Shown here piece by piece: positions 1 to 7,734 of a DNA stretch of 16,920 nucleotides. Location: the NCBI GenBank assembly GCA_016193385.1, contig JACPSF010000180.1, forward strand, positions 1-16,920, in the 5' to 3' direction. Each line of letters starts with the position of its first letter. The first letter of the stretch is position 1. The position numbers and the translations under genes are program-made. The notes under the pieces were generated by a model. It ran no database searches and was not told the DNA's origin. It worked only from the letters and a program-made list of their open reading frames with translations. Source of the stretch: Deltaproteobacteria bacterium (GTDB taxonomy: Bacteria; Desulfobacterota_B; Binatia; UBA9968).

Positions 1-45
1 AGATTTGAAAACCAGGGCAGGCAATCTATTATTAGGAGGTACTTT

Positions 46-1080
46 ATGAAGCGAGTCACAGGCGTTGTGTTTTTCGTTGTGGCCGTGTCGGTCCTTTTGG
101 GCTGGTCTGCTGTCGGGACCACCGCGGTCGTCGAAGAGCTTGTAGCAGCGGCAAAAAAGGAAGGGATCATAGAATTTTACGGCCCGTCTACTTTGACCCC
201 CCAGGGAGCACAGGCGCTCGCCAGCGTGTTTAACAAGAAATACGGGGTTGAAATCAGGATGGGCTACACTCCCTCGGGGAGCATGTTCAGGGACATCGGA
301 AGGTTGGCGACCGACACGGCCGCCGGGGCGCCTTCGCAATGGGATCTCATGGTGGTAACCGATGCGCACCAATCCCTCCTGTGGTTAAAGAAGCTCCATA
401 TGCCGTTTGACTATACCAAGCTCGGCGTCGATCCAAAGTTAATCCAGTATGACAATGGCTCGGTCTCCTTTTCCAATCAGTTCGTGCTACCTGCCTACAA
501 CCAAAAAACGTTGCCCGCCAACGATGTTCCGAAGCGGTGGGAGGATCTCCTGGATCCCAAATGGAAAGGGGGAAAACTGGGCATCAACAACGCAACGCAC
601 CATTGGGCCCGGCTGGCGGTGGGAGGCTGGGGAGAAAAGAAGACTACCGAGTATATCAAGGCCCTCGTGAAGCAGGAGCCGGTCTTAGGGCAGCTAGGCG
701 AGATCTACACCCGGCTTCAGCTCGGCGAGATTTTGCTCGCGGCTACCCTGACGACGAGCCAAATTAACACAGCAAAAAGAACCGGCGCGCCGATCGTTTT
801 TGCCGAAGGAATCGAGCCGGTGATTTCGCCATCCTATCAAGCGGGCGTGGTTAAAAGTGCCCCTCACCCCAACGTGGGTTATCTCTTTGCGGCTTTCATG
901 GCGACACTGGGGGCGCAGGAGATCTGGGCGAAGTACGGCGGAGAAACCTCCGCCCTCATTGCCGGCACCGATGCCCACAAATATGTCCAGGGTAAGCAAA
1001 TCCTGTACATGACCCAGGGACAAGCCAAGGAGATCGACCGGCTGACCGACTTATACCGTAAGATGCCCGGCTTCAGATGA
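46..1080 (+). CDS. ABC transporter periplasmic substrate-binding protein, Fe3+/AfuA type (SBP1)
   Basis: This is a 344-residue extracellular solute-binding protein that should capture a ligand in the periplasm and deliver it to an ABC importer. Residues 1 to about 27 form a Sec signal peptide: basic MKR, then a hydrophobic core. The mature part opens with the family's typical AAKKEGIIEFYGPS (about 35-48) and has THHWARL at 184-190, shared with SBP2 (4706-5788). The ATG follows a perfect AGGAGGT (34-40) at 5 nt spacing. I see no paired tyrosines like those that bind iron in FbpA, so a ferric substrate should not be assumed; polyamine, phosphonate or another organic ligand is equally possible. 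It is paralogous to SBP2, but no permease follows it directly. Family is seen in the sequence; substrate unknown. Confidence 0.88.
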   Translation: MKRVTGVVFFVVAVSVLLGWSAVGTTAVVEELVAAAKKEGIIEFYGPSTLTPQGAQALASVFNKKYGVEIRMGYTPSGSMFRDIGRLATDTAAGAPSQWDLMVVTDAHQSLLWLKKLHMPFDYTKLGVDPKLIQYDNGSVSFSNQFVLPAYNQKTLPANDVPKRWEDLLDPKWKGGKLGINNATHHWARLAVGGWGEKKTTEYIKALVKQEPVLGQLGEIYTRLQLGEILLAATLTTSQINTAKRTGAPIVFAEGIEPVISPSYQAGVVKSAPHPNVGYLFAAFMATLGAQEIWAKYGGETSALIAGTDAHKYVQGKQILYMTQGQAKEIDRLTDLYRKMPGFR

Positions 1081-1336
1081 TCTTCTGGTCTCTCCATCTG
1101 CCAGGGCCTGCCCTCCACCTCCTCGTGCGCGTGCCTCAGCCCTTCAGGCTTCCTCCCCCCAGAGATCTCACAAAACTCCCGGGCGCAGGGGATCTGCCCC
1201 CATCCTCGCTCCGCTCGGAATGTCAGATTGCAGATCTCAGATTTGCAATTTGAGATTTGCCATTTGCAATCCCGAAGGGCTGCAGCGACAATTTTCGCAG
1301 TAGAGCTGATGATCCCTTGACAGTCAAGCGCTAGCT
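1081..1336. other. 256-bp intergenic region
   Basis: No gene is supported between SBP1 and the NMT1-like gene. The first 140 bp are pyrimidine-rich without a clear terminator. It then holds an imperfect inverted AT-rich repeat (1226-1271) and the regulatory box and -35 of the next gene (1288-1328), both listed separately. Confidence 0.7.
1226..1271. repeat. AT-rich repeated stretch with inverted ends
   Basis: The stretch is bounded by GATTGCA (1226-1232) and its exact inverse TGCAATC (1265-1271). Between them, GATTTGC/GAGATTTGCC-like units recur several times. It may fold into an imperfect hairpin and could end SBP1 transcription or be a dispersed low-complexity repeat. There is no T-run, so a classical terminator is not claimed. 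Confidence 0.45.
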
Positions 1337-1345
1337 GTGATCAAA
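1288..1345 (+). promoter_or_regulatory. 19-bp upstream box plus sigma70-like promoter of the NMT1-like gene
   Basis: The box ACAATTTTCGCAGTAGAGC (1288-1306) is followed after exactly 10 nt by TTGACA (1317-1322). The same 19 bases lie at the same distance from a TTGACA upstream of the ligB-like gene (10169-10203, minus strand). The -10 is weak: GATCAA at 1339-1344 (16-bp spacer) preceded by TGT, or ATCAAA one base later. CTTGAC-A-GTCAAG (1316-1328) is a perfect inverted repeat overlapping the -35 and could be an operator. Confidence 0.55.
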
Positions 1346-1378
1346 AGACGGTATCCTGGAGCGAGGAGGTGTAAGGCC

Positions 1379-2269
1379 ATTTCTCCATTAAATCCGTTGC
1401 GTTTGATCATTTTTAATGCCGATGCCGGTCTGATCGTGGCGCGCCGGCGCGGGCTCTTTGCGAGCGAGGGGTTTGAGGTCGAGATTACGATCACGCCCAA
1501 CTCGACCGAGCAGATGCGCGGCCTGGGCGTGGGAAAGTGGGACATCGCCTCGACTGCCTTCGACAACGTGCTCGCGTGGTCGGGCCGGGAGGGGGCAGAG
1601 ATCGTTGCGATAGCCCAGGTGGCCCGTGGGATCTTGCTGCCCGTCTACGTGCGACCGGAGATTCGCGACTGGAGCGATCTGCGCGGCAAACCTCTTGCCG
1701 TTGACGCCGTGGATACGGCCTACGCGCTCGTGCTCAGAAAAATCCTGCTGGCCCACGGTTTGGATCTTAAAAGGGACGATTACCGGCTCGTTCCGGTCGG
1801 GGCGACCGGGCCGCGGTTCGAGTCGATGAATCGAGGCGACACCTTCGCGGCTATTCTCAACCCGCCCTGGGACGCAAAGGCGGAAGCTGCTGGTCACGTG
1901 CACTTTGGCGACCATCGCGAGGTGCTGCCAAACTATCCGGGCGGCGTTTTTGCCGTGAGCCAGGCGTGGGCCAAAGGTCACCGGGATGCGCTGGTGAAGT
2001 TCTTGCGCGCTTGGCTCGCCGGACTACGGTGGGCTGGCGATCCGGCCAATCGGGCGGAGGCGATAAAGATCGTTGCTGATGAAGAGAAGCTTAGCACCCA
2101 AGGAGCAGCCGGCCGGCTTGCGCAACTTCCCAAGGACGGAGCCATGGATGTCACCGGGCTTCAGAGCGTGCTCGATCTCAGAACTCAGTATGGCTTTAAT
2201 CTCCCGATGGGTTCGGATCTGAAGCGCTACTACGATCTAGATTACTATCAGGCGGCGAGAAGCGGGTAG
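1379..2269 (+). CDS. NMT1/THI5-like (SsuA/TauA-type) substrate-binding protein without signal peptide
   Basis: The product has the NMT1/SsuA fold: IIFNADAGLIVARRRGLF is the usual opening of the first lobe, followed by ADA-type ligand-loop residues, DWSDLRGKPLAVD and a C-terminal helical part. Start choice is unusual. The reading frame is open back to a GTG at 1337 (310 residues), but the only good ribosome site, AGGAGGT (1364-1370), lies 8 nt before an ATT at 1379 (296 residues), and the promoter's predicted +1 falls after 1337. A TTG at 1397 is too far from the site. With any of these starts there is no Sec signal, odd for a protein expected in the periplasm. No cysteine follows residue 1379, so it lacks the CCCFC motif of the true Thi5 pyrimidine synthase. 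It is followed by an ABC ATPase gene; substrate unknown. Confidence 0.8.
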   Translation: MSPLNPLRLIIFNADAGLIVARRRGLFASEGFEVEITITPNSTEQMRGLGVGKWDIASTAFDNVLAWSGREGAEIVAIAQVARGILLPVYVRPEIRDWSDLRGKPLAVDAVDTAYALVLRKILLAHGLDLKRDDYRLVPVGATGPRFESMNRGDTFAAILNPPWDAKAEAAGHVHFGDHREVLPNYPGGVFAVSQAWAKGHRDALVKFLRAWLAGLRWAGDPANRAEAIKIVADEEKLSTQGAAGRLAQLPKDGAMDVTGLQSVLDLRTQYGFNLPMGSDLKRYYDLDYYQAARSG

Positions 2270-2364
2270 GGCGCCAGAAAGGCGAGGCGAGGCGCCATTA
2301 CCCGGGCTCGGGAGGAGGCAGGTGCGGTTCGAGAAGCTGAATAAATAGAGGAGGGAAACCAGAG

Positions 2365-3351
2365 TTGATACGGATCAGAGGGCTTAAGAAGTGGTTCAAA
2401 ACCCGCCATGGTCAGGTCGAGGCTTTGCGGGGTATTGATTTGGACGTTCGGGAAAGGGAGTTTTTCGTCTTGCTCGGTCCGAGCGGGTGCGGCAAGACCA
2501 CGACGCTTCGCTGCGTGGCTGGCCTGGAGCGGGCCGATGCGGGCGAGATCGATCTTGGCGGCGCGGTCGTGAGCTCTCCGAATCAAGGCATTTACGTTAC
2601 CACAGAGAAACGCGATATTGGGATGGTGTTTCAATCTTACGCCATCTGGCCGCACATGAACGTGTTTCAGAACGTTGCGTTCCCCTTGATCAGGGGGAGG
2701 CGGCGGGTTGCCAAGTCCCAGGTGGCCGAGAAGGTGCGCCAGGCTCTCAAGCTGGTTCAACTGGACCACTTGGTGGACCGCCCGGCCACGGAGCTGAGCG
2801 GGGGTCAGCAGCAGCGGGTGGCCATGGCACAGCTTAAGAAGATCACCCACTCCATCGGCGTCACGACCCTTTACGTCACCCACGACCAGGCCGAAGCGTT
2901 GAGCCTGGGAGACAGGGTGTGCGTGATGAACGAGGGCGAGATATTACAAACCGGCTCCCCTCACGAGGTCTATTCCAGCCCGAACAGTCTCTTTGTCGCC
3001 CAGTTCGTGGGCGAGATGAATTTCATCCACGGCAGGGTTTCTGCTGCGGGCGAAGTGGAATCTCCTTTGGGAAAGTTTAGTTGTGCGGTTCCGCGAGGTT
3101 GTGAGGCCGGGCGCGAGGTCACCCTCGCCATCCGACCGGAGCATCTCGTGCTTAGGCCCGAAACGGCTCGGAGTTCCGAAGGCGTGGCGGCAAAGGTCTT
3201 GATTAAAAACTACCTGGGGGACGCCGCCTTGCTGGAAGTCGAGGCCTGCGGCGTGAGCCTGAGAGTCAAGCTATCCGGCGATGCGGGTTTTGCCGTAGGA
3301 GAGAAGGTGGTGCTGGTCTTGCCCCAGGACCGTTGGCGGGTATTTTCTTGA
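2365..3351 (+). CDS. ABC transporter ATP-binding protein (Fe3+/PotA type) lacking Walker B and D-loop
   Basis: This 328-residue protein is an importer-type ATPase with a TOBE-like C-terminal domain, starting at TTG 2365 behind GAGGAGGG (2348-2355). Walker A GPSGCGKT is at 38-45, the Q-loop Gln at 90, signature LSGGQ at 144-148 and the H-loop His at 173. Immediately after RVAMA (151-155) it jumps to LKKIT. The paralogue at 7735-8808 has 30 residues there, including LLMDEP and SNLD, where this protein has a single Gln, a net loss of 29 residues (site about 2827-2832). The rest aligns without a gap, and about 75 of the first 100 residues are identical. Walker B carries the Mg-coordinating Asp and catalytic Glu, so ATP hydrolysis should be abolished. 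The frame and the C-terminal domain are intact, so it is either a recent in-frame lesion, an assembly error or a non-hydrolysing partner. Confidence 0.85.
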   Translation: MIRIRGLKKWFKTRHGQVEALRGIDLDVREREFFVLLGPSGCGKTTTLRCVAGLERADAGEIDLGGAVVSSPNQGIYVTTEKRDIGMVFQSYAIWPHMNVFQNVAFPLIRGRRRVAKSQVAEKVRQALKLVQLDHLVDRPATELSGGQQQRVAMAQLKKITHSIGVTTLYVTHDQAEALSLGDRVCVMNEGEILQTGSPHEVYSSPNSLFVAQFVGEMNFIHGRVSAAGEVESPLGKFSCAVPRGCEAGREVTLAIRPEHLVLRPETARSSEGVAAKVLIKNYLGDAALLEVEACGVSLRVKLSGDAGFAVGEKVVLVLPQDRWRVFS

Positions 3352-3360
3352 GGTCGTTTG

Positions 3361-3372
3361 GGGTTATAACCC
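3361..3372. promoter_or_regulatory. Perfect 12-bp palindrome, possible operator
   Basis: GGGTTATAACCC reads identically on both strands. It lies 10 bp after the ATPase1 stop and 75 bp before the hydrolase ATG, in the only gap where a promoter for the hydrolase-SBP2 group could sit. No convincing -35/-10 pair was identified around it. Operator function is an inference. Confidence 0.3.
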
Positions 3373-3446
3373 GACCCGATTCATCGTAAGGATTCACGCC
3401 CAACTGTGGCACGGAAAGAAATCTCTCGGACGAAGGAGAAGGCCCA

Positions 3447-4655
3447 ATGAAAGCGGATAATGAAAGAAAGATGAAGCGGTTCAAAGACCAAAGGTGGGTG
3501 CTGGACAACATCATCCGGACCGTGGGAGTCGACTGGGATCAAGGGAGGACCCAGCGGCTTCTCGCTTACATCGGCCTTGGCGGATTCCCGGACGTGAATC
3601 AGTTGAGACAGCGGGTGACGAAGTTCAAAGACATCCCGCGCGAGTTCGAGCGGGTTGCCAAGCGAAGGGAGGAGATCGCCAGGGGGGCGGAGCAGGAGGG
3701 GCGCACCGTGACCGCCAGGGAAAATTATTTTACGGCGGCGCTGTTCTACGTCAACGCGCAATGGGGCATTTTCGAAGACGACAACGAGATGAAGATTCGA
3801 TTGGCGGAGAAACAGAACGCCTGCTACGACAAGTATATCCAGTACGCTGACCATAAGATCGAGCGGGTCGAACTTCCCTTTGAAGGAAAATCCATCCCTG
3901 CGCTCCTGCACTTTCCCTCCTCCGGGTCTCCTCCTTATCCATGTGTTGTCTCCATTCCCGGGATGGACTCCGTCAAAGAAGACATGCCCCTTTACGGCGA
4001 TGCGCTGTTGGAACGGAAAATGGCGATCTTGCGCCTCGACGGCCCAGGTCAGGGGGAAAGCAACATGAGGAAGATCCGGGTGACGGAAAAGAACTACGAA
4101 GAGGCGGGGCACAGCGCGGTGGATTATCTGGGTTCGAGAAAGGACATCGACCAAAACCGAATCGCGCTCCAGGGTGTTAGTATGGGGACGTACTGGGGCT
4201 TTAGGGTTGCGGCCTCAGATGGCAGGTTCAAGGCCGTCGCCCTTTCCTTGCCTTGCTTAGAGCCGGGATTGGACAGTCTGCTCAATTCCGCCTCCCCCAC
4301 GTTTAAGCTGAATTACATGTACATGGCCGGTTATGACGACGAGGAGTCGTTCGACGAATTCGCCAAAAAGATCGACGTCCGGGGGTTGGAGTCGAGGATC
4401 AGAGCCCCGCTGCTGATCGTGAGCGGGGAGGACGACGAGCTGTGTCCGATCGAATACCTCTACGAGGTCATCAGGAAGGTTCCCCACCCGAAGAAGCTTG
4501 TCATTTACGAGGGCGAGAGACACTCGATTCGAAACCCGTTCGCGCGCGACCTCGCAGCGGATTGGATCAAGGATCGCCTCGACGGAAAGCCGATGCAATC
4601 GGAGAAAGTTTATGTCGAAGTCTCCGGCAGGGAGATCGTAGAGAGTCTCGTCTAG
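3447..4655 (+). CDS. alpha/beta hydrolase, FrsA/DHPON-hydrolase-like
   Basis: This 402-residue protein has an all-helical N-terminal cap (about 1-135) followed by an alpha/beta-hydrolase core. GVSMG at 243-247 gives nucleophile Ser245. The GEDDELCP segment (327-334) supplies the acid, Asp329 or Asp330, and EGERHS (355-360) gives His359. IPGMDSVKED (170-179) fits the oxyanion-hole strand and GPGQGES (199-205) the family's usual loop. This architecture matches FrsA-type esterases and 2,6-dihydroxypseudooxynicotine hydrolase, a C-C bond hydrolase of aromatic ketone breakdown. It has no signal peptide, so it acts in the cytoplasm. The ATG is set by AAGGAG (3433-3438). It lies between two transporter units, 50 bp before SBP2, so it probably processes the imported compound or a product of it. 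The substrate cannot be named. Confidence 0.85.
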   Translation: MKADNERKMKRFKDQRWVLDNIIRTVGVDWDQGRTQRLLAYIGLGGFPDVNQLRQRVTKFKDIPREFERVAKRREEIARGAEQEGRTVTARENYFTAALFYVNAQWGIFEDDNEMKIRLAEKQNACYDKYIQYADHKIERVELPFEGKSIPALLHFPSSGSPPYPCVVSIPGMDSVKEDMPLYGDALLERKMAILRLDGPGQGESNMRKIRVTEKNYEEAGHSAVDYLGSRKDIDQNRIALQGVSMGTYWGFRVAASDGRFKAVALSLPCLEPGLDSLLNSASPTFKLNYMYMAGYDDEESFDEFAKKIDVRGLESRIRAPLLIVSGEDDELCPIEYLYEVIRKVPHPKKLVIYEGERHSIRNPFARDLAADWIKDRLDGKPMQSEKVYVEVSGREIVESLV

Positions 4656-4705
4656 TAGAGGGTTGATTCATGGCTCTGCGGTATTTCGTAAGAAGGAGGA
4701 TACAG

Positions 4706-5788
4706 ATGCAGATCATCCGAAAACGGGCAGTTGTGGTCGGGCGGCTCGGCCCCGCGATTCGCTGGCAAAAGGTCTTGTTCTCGGCGTTGCTGTTCGTTCT
4801 AACGTTTCTTGCGGGCACGATGGCTTTCGCTGCCCCACCGAAGGAGGTGATCGACGCCGCCAACAAGGAAGGCGAAATTCGCCTTTACTGGACGAGCACA
4901 GCAACGGACACCTGGCGCCAGCGCTTCCAGGACGGGCTCAATGAGCAATTTGGTACCAGTATAACCATCAAGGACACGCGGGGCGCCGATTGGGCGCGTG
5001 ATACCACGAAGGTCGTCGGGGAGAGCCTGGCGGGGCAAAAACCCGTCTGGGACCTGATGCTCACGACCGAAGCCCACCACAACGATCTGTTTCAGGCCGG
5101 TCTGCTGGTCCGTCACGACTGGGCAAAACTCTTCGGCGTGCCCCCCCAGGCTGTGATGTTCAACGCAGGGGCGTATGCCTTTGCTCACCAGGTGGCCCTG
5201 CCGCAGTACAACACCGACCTCGTGAAAGGACCAGACATCCCAAGGAAGTGGGAAGATATTTTGAAGCCAAAGTTCAATGAGAAGATCGGGGTGTCCACAG
5301 CGACTCACCACTGGGCGCGGCTCTCACAGTTCTGGGGTGATGAGAAGACAACTCAGTTTGTCACGCGCTTGACCGCTATGAAACCCAGGCTGGGTACCCT
5401 GGCCGATCTCAACCAGCGTCTCCATATCGGCGAGATACTCCTCGTGGCCACACAGATCGACAATTTCATGCGGGTGTCTAAAATTCGCAAAGCGCCGGCG
5501 AGTTGGGCGGAGGACTGCGATCCAGTTTTGCTCCAGTCCATAACCGTGGGTCCCATCAAAGGCGGCCCCAATCCCAATGCCGCCCTTCTTTTCGCCGGCT
5601 TCCTCGCAACCAAGAGGGGACAGGATCTCTTTCAAGAGTTTCAGTGGCAGAGCTCCATTTTTGTCAAAGGGTCGCCTTACTGGAAGTTCGTCCAGGGGAA
5701 AGATGTCGTCCTTTTGAAGGAAGACTTCATGGCCAAAGAGCTACAGCGCCGCACCGAGAAGTATGGGGCGATCCTGGGCTATCGCTAG
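4706..5788 (+). CDS. ABC transporter periplasmic substrate-binding protein, Fe3+/AfuA type (SBP2)
   Basis: A 360-residue SBP that should feed the permease and ATPase downstream. ATG 4706 is chosen over the in-frame ATG 4670 because AAGGAGGA (4693-4700) lies 5 nt before it and the resulting N-terminus is a long, basic Sec signal peptide (1 to about 42, cleavage after AFA). The mature protein begins APPKEVIDAANKEGEIRLYW, close to SBP1, and carries THHWARL at 200-206 at the matching place. Around 270 residues downstream it shares PNPNAALLFAGFLAT with SBP1's PHPNVGYLFAAFMAT, a block typical of the family. It is co-oriented with the hydrolase (50-bp gap), and an 85-bp gap with a stem-loop separates it from the permease. 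Ligand unknown. Confidence 0.88.
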   Translation: MQIIRKRAVVVGRLGPAIRWQKVLFSALLFVLTFLAGTMAFAAPPKEVIDAANKEGEIRLYWTSTATDTWRQRFQDGLNEQFGTSITIKDTRGADWARDTTKVVGESLAGQKPVWDLMLTTEAHHNDLFQAGLLVRHDWAKLFGVPPQAVMFNAGAYAFAHQVALPQYNTDLVKGPDIPRKWEDILKPKFNEKIGVSTATHHWARLSQFWGDEKTTQFVTRLTAMKPRLGTLADLNQRLHIGEILLVATQIDNFMRVSKIRKAPASWAEDCDPVLLQSITVGPIKGGPNPNAALLFAGFLATKRGQDLFQEFQWQSSIFVKGSPYWKFVQGKDVVLLKEDFMAKELQRRTEKYGAILGYR

Positions 5789-5800
5789 GCCAACGTTGCG

Positions 5801-5835
5801 GCAATCGGTCATCGGCGATTGGGTGACCGCATTGC
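5801..5835 (+). promoter_or_regulatory. Intercistronic stem-loop between SBP2 and permease
   Basis: GCAATCGGTCA (5801-5811) can pair with TGACCG-C-ATTGC (5824-5835), giving 11 base pairs with one bulged C around a 12-nt loop. There is no T-run, so it is more likely an RNA-stabilising or attenuating hairpin than a full terminator. Such hairpins after binding-protein genes are known to keep SBP levels above permease levels (malE-malF is the classic case); that role here is inferred. Confidence 0.5.
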
Positions 5836-5873
5836 GGAATTGAGGGGAAAGGGCGGGTCCTTAGGGTGCATGG

Positions 5874-7670
5874 ATGAGCGCTAAGGCGGCGGTTCCTGGC
5901 GGTAGCCTGGGAAGCGCAAAGGTCAGGCCGGCGCTCGCCGGGGTTAGATTTGCCAGAGGCCTGACCCGCGAGATGACGGGGCACGGGTTCGGCTATACCG
6001 CGCTGGCGCTCGTGGGACTGTTAGTGGGCGCGCCCGTGCTGGCCGTTGTCCTCATGAGCCTGCGAGCAGGCCTCCCCGGCCAGGCCAGTCCGCTCACGCT
6101 CGAGAACTACTACAGAGCCTACGCCGACCCGATCTTCCTCCAGGTGCTTCTGAACACGTTTTTCTTTGCCGGCGGCACCGTCCTGGTGGCTCTGCTTTTC
6201 ACCTTGCCCATGGTCTGGCTGTTCAACCGGACCGATCTCCCCGGCCGGGAAGCGATCTTCGTGTTCCTGATCACGAGCTTCCTGGTCCCGGTGTTCCTGC
6301 GGGCCATAGGGTGGATTCTCGTCTTCAGCCCGGAGGTCGGGTTGCTCAACAACGTGGCCCGATCGGTTTTCGGAGCCGAGCGGCCGATATTTAGCATTTA
6401 CAACATCACGGGTATGGCGTTCGTGCAAGGTCTTGCTCTTGTACCCGCATCCTTCTTTATGCTGTCGGCGGCTTTTCGGGCCATGGACCCGGCGCTCGAA
6501 GAGGCCTCCTATATCAGCGGTGCCGGCCGGCTGCGCACGCTCTTGCGCATCAATATCCCGGTGAGCTGGCCGGCAATCGCAGCGGTGATGGTCTACATGC
6601 TTATGCTCGCGGTCTCCCTCTTCGAGGTCCCGGCGGTAGTCGGCTGGCCAGGCAGAATCTTTGTGCTTAGCTCGCTGATTTATTTCGCCGTGACTCCCAA
6701 CGTCGGCTTGCCAAAATACGGGGTTGCGGGAGCGTATGGCTTGCTGATGATGGCGCTTGGTCTAGTCCTCGCCTACCTGTATTTCAGAGTGATCCGCGAA
6801 ACGAAAAAGTACGCGGTCGTCACCGGACGTGGCTACCGCCCTAAGATACTGCGGCTGGGTCGATGGAAGTACGCGGCGATGGCATTTGTCGGTGTCTACC
6901 TGGCGTTAGATTTTGTGCTCCCCTTTGGTGCGCTTCTGTGGGTTTCGCTTCTGCCTCATGCGCAGGCTTTTTCCGTTGAAGCGCTATCGAAGCTTACGTT
7001 GGTGAACTACCGTCAGATTCCCGAGCTGATCGGTCCGCACCCTTTCATCAACACGATGGTCCTCGTTGTGCTCGTGCCTACTCTCTCCATGAGCCTGAGT
7101 ATCTTTGTCTCTTGGGTGGTTGTGCGCCAGCGATTTCGGCTTGGGGGAGTCTTGGACGCGTTCGCCTTTCTGCCTCTTGCGGTCCCGCAGATTCTGTTCG
7201 CGGTCGCTCTGGCCTACCTGGCTCTCCTGTTTCGCGAGGTTCTGCCTATCTACGGAAGCATCTTCATCATCGTTCTGGCTCATACCATTGCGTTTCTGGC
7301 CTACGGGAGCCGGACCATGAATGGCGTAATGATTCAAATTCATCACGAGCTTGAGGAATCCGGCCGCGTCTGTGGTTCCTCGAAATTGCGGGTACTGTGG
7401 CGCATCGTCATTCCCCTGATGGCGGGCGCGGTTGTCAACGCCTGGCTCTGGATCAGCCTGTTGTCGTATCGGGAGGTCACGATGGCACTGACGCTGCGCG
7501 GCCCGGATAATGTGGTGCTCGCGACGCTCATCTGGCAGCTCTGGTTCGCCGGGCTTACGCCCGAAGTTGGCGCCTTGGGGGTCGTGCTCATCGCGGTAGT
7601 GGTGCCGCTGGCCTGGCTGGCGAGGAGCGTCTTTGCAAGCATCGCTCAGGGATCTTCGGCAGGTCGTTGA
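5874..7670 (+). CDS. ABC transporter permease, two fused membrane domains (FbpB-like)
   Basis: This 598-residue inner-membrane protein consists of two homologous binding-protein-dependent transport domains in one chain, as in FbpB/AfuB-type permeases. I see about 12 hydrophobic segments. The first domain spans about 40-310 with its EAA coupling loop at 209-229 (EEASYISGAG, ending in NIP). The second spans about 332-590 with its EAA loop at 494-514 (EESGRVCGSS, ending in VIP). The two loops bind the ATPase dimer. A soluble linker of about 20 residues (310-330) joins the halves. ATG 5874 has only a weak AGGG-like ribosome site. It sits between SBP2 and ATPase2, so it completes that importer. 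It is also the only complete permease available to SBP1 and ATPase1 in this window. Confidence 0.92.
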   Translation: MSAKAAVPGGSLGSAKVRPALAGVRFARGLTREMTGHGFGYTALALVGLLVGAPVLAVVLMSLRAGLPGQASPLTLENYYRAYADPIFLQVLLNTFFFAGGTVLVALLFTLPMVWLFNRTDLPGREAIFVFLITSFLVPVFLRAIGWILVFSPEVGLLNNVARSVFGAERPIFSIYNITGMAFVQGLALVPASFFMLSAAFRAMDPALEEASYISGAGRLRTLLRINIPVSWPAIAAVMVYMLMLAVSLFEVPAVVGWPGRIFVLSSLIYFAVTPNVGLPKYGVAGAYGLLMMALGLVLAYLYFRVIRETKKYAVVTGRGYRPKILRLGRWKYAAMAFVGVYLALDFVLPFGALLWVSLLPHAQAFSVEALSKLTLVNYRQIPELIGPHPFINTMVLVVLVPTLSMSLSIFVSWVVVRQRFRLGGVLDAFAFLPLAVPQILFAVALAYLALLFREVLPIYGSIFIIVLAHTIAFLAYGSRTMNGVMIQIHHELEESGRVCGSSKLRVLWRIVIPLMAGAVVNAWLWISLLSYREVTMALTLRGPDNVVLATLIWQLWFAGLTPEVGALGVVLIAVVVPLAWLARSVFASIAQGSSAGR

Positions 7671-7734
7671 GGATCGCTGCAATCAACGTCGATGGCTAGA
7701 TGGTGACACCAACTTCCGGCGAGCGTATTGCGAC

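Noticed and set aside
1379..2269. True Thi5-type pyrimidine synthase
   Set aside because: No cysteine-rich CCCFC motif; sequence fits the substrate-binding branch of the fold.
2820..2840. Frameshift in ATPase1
   Set aside because: The frame is the same on both sides of the junction and the C-terminal domain reads through to the normal end, so it is an in-frame deletion.
3381..4154. 257-codon open frame on the minus strand opposite the hydrolase
   Set aside because: It is antisense to a gene with a complete catalytic triad and strong ribosome site, and its translation matches no family I recognise.
4670..4705. Upstream ATG for SBP2
   Set aside because: No ribosome site; AAGGAGGA sits directly before ATG 4706.
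7633..7734. Upstream extension of ATPase2 into the permease gene
   Set aside because: The extra 34 residues have no counterpart in the paralogue, which starts MIRIR exactly as ATPase2 does at 7735.
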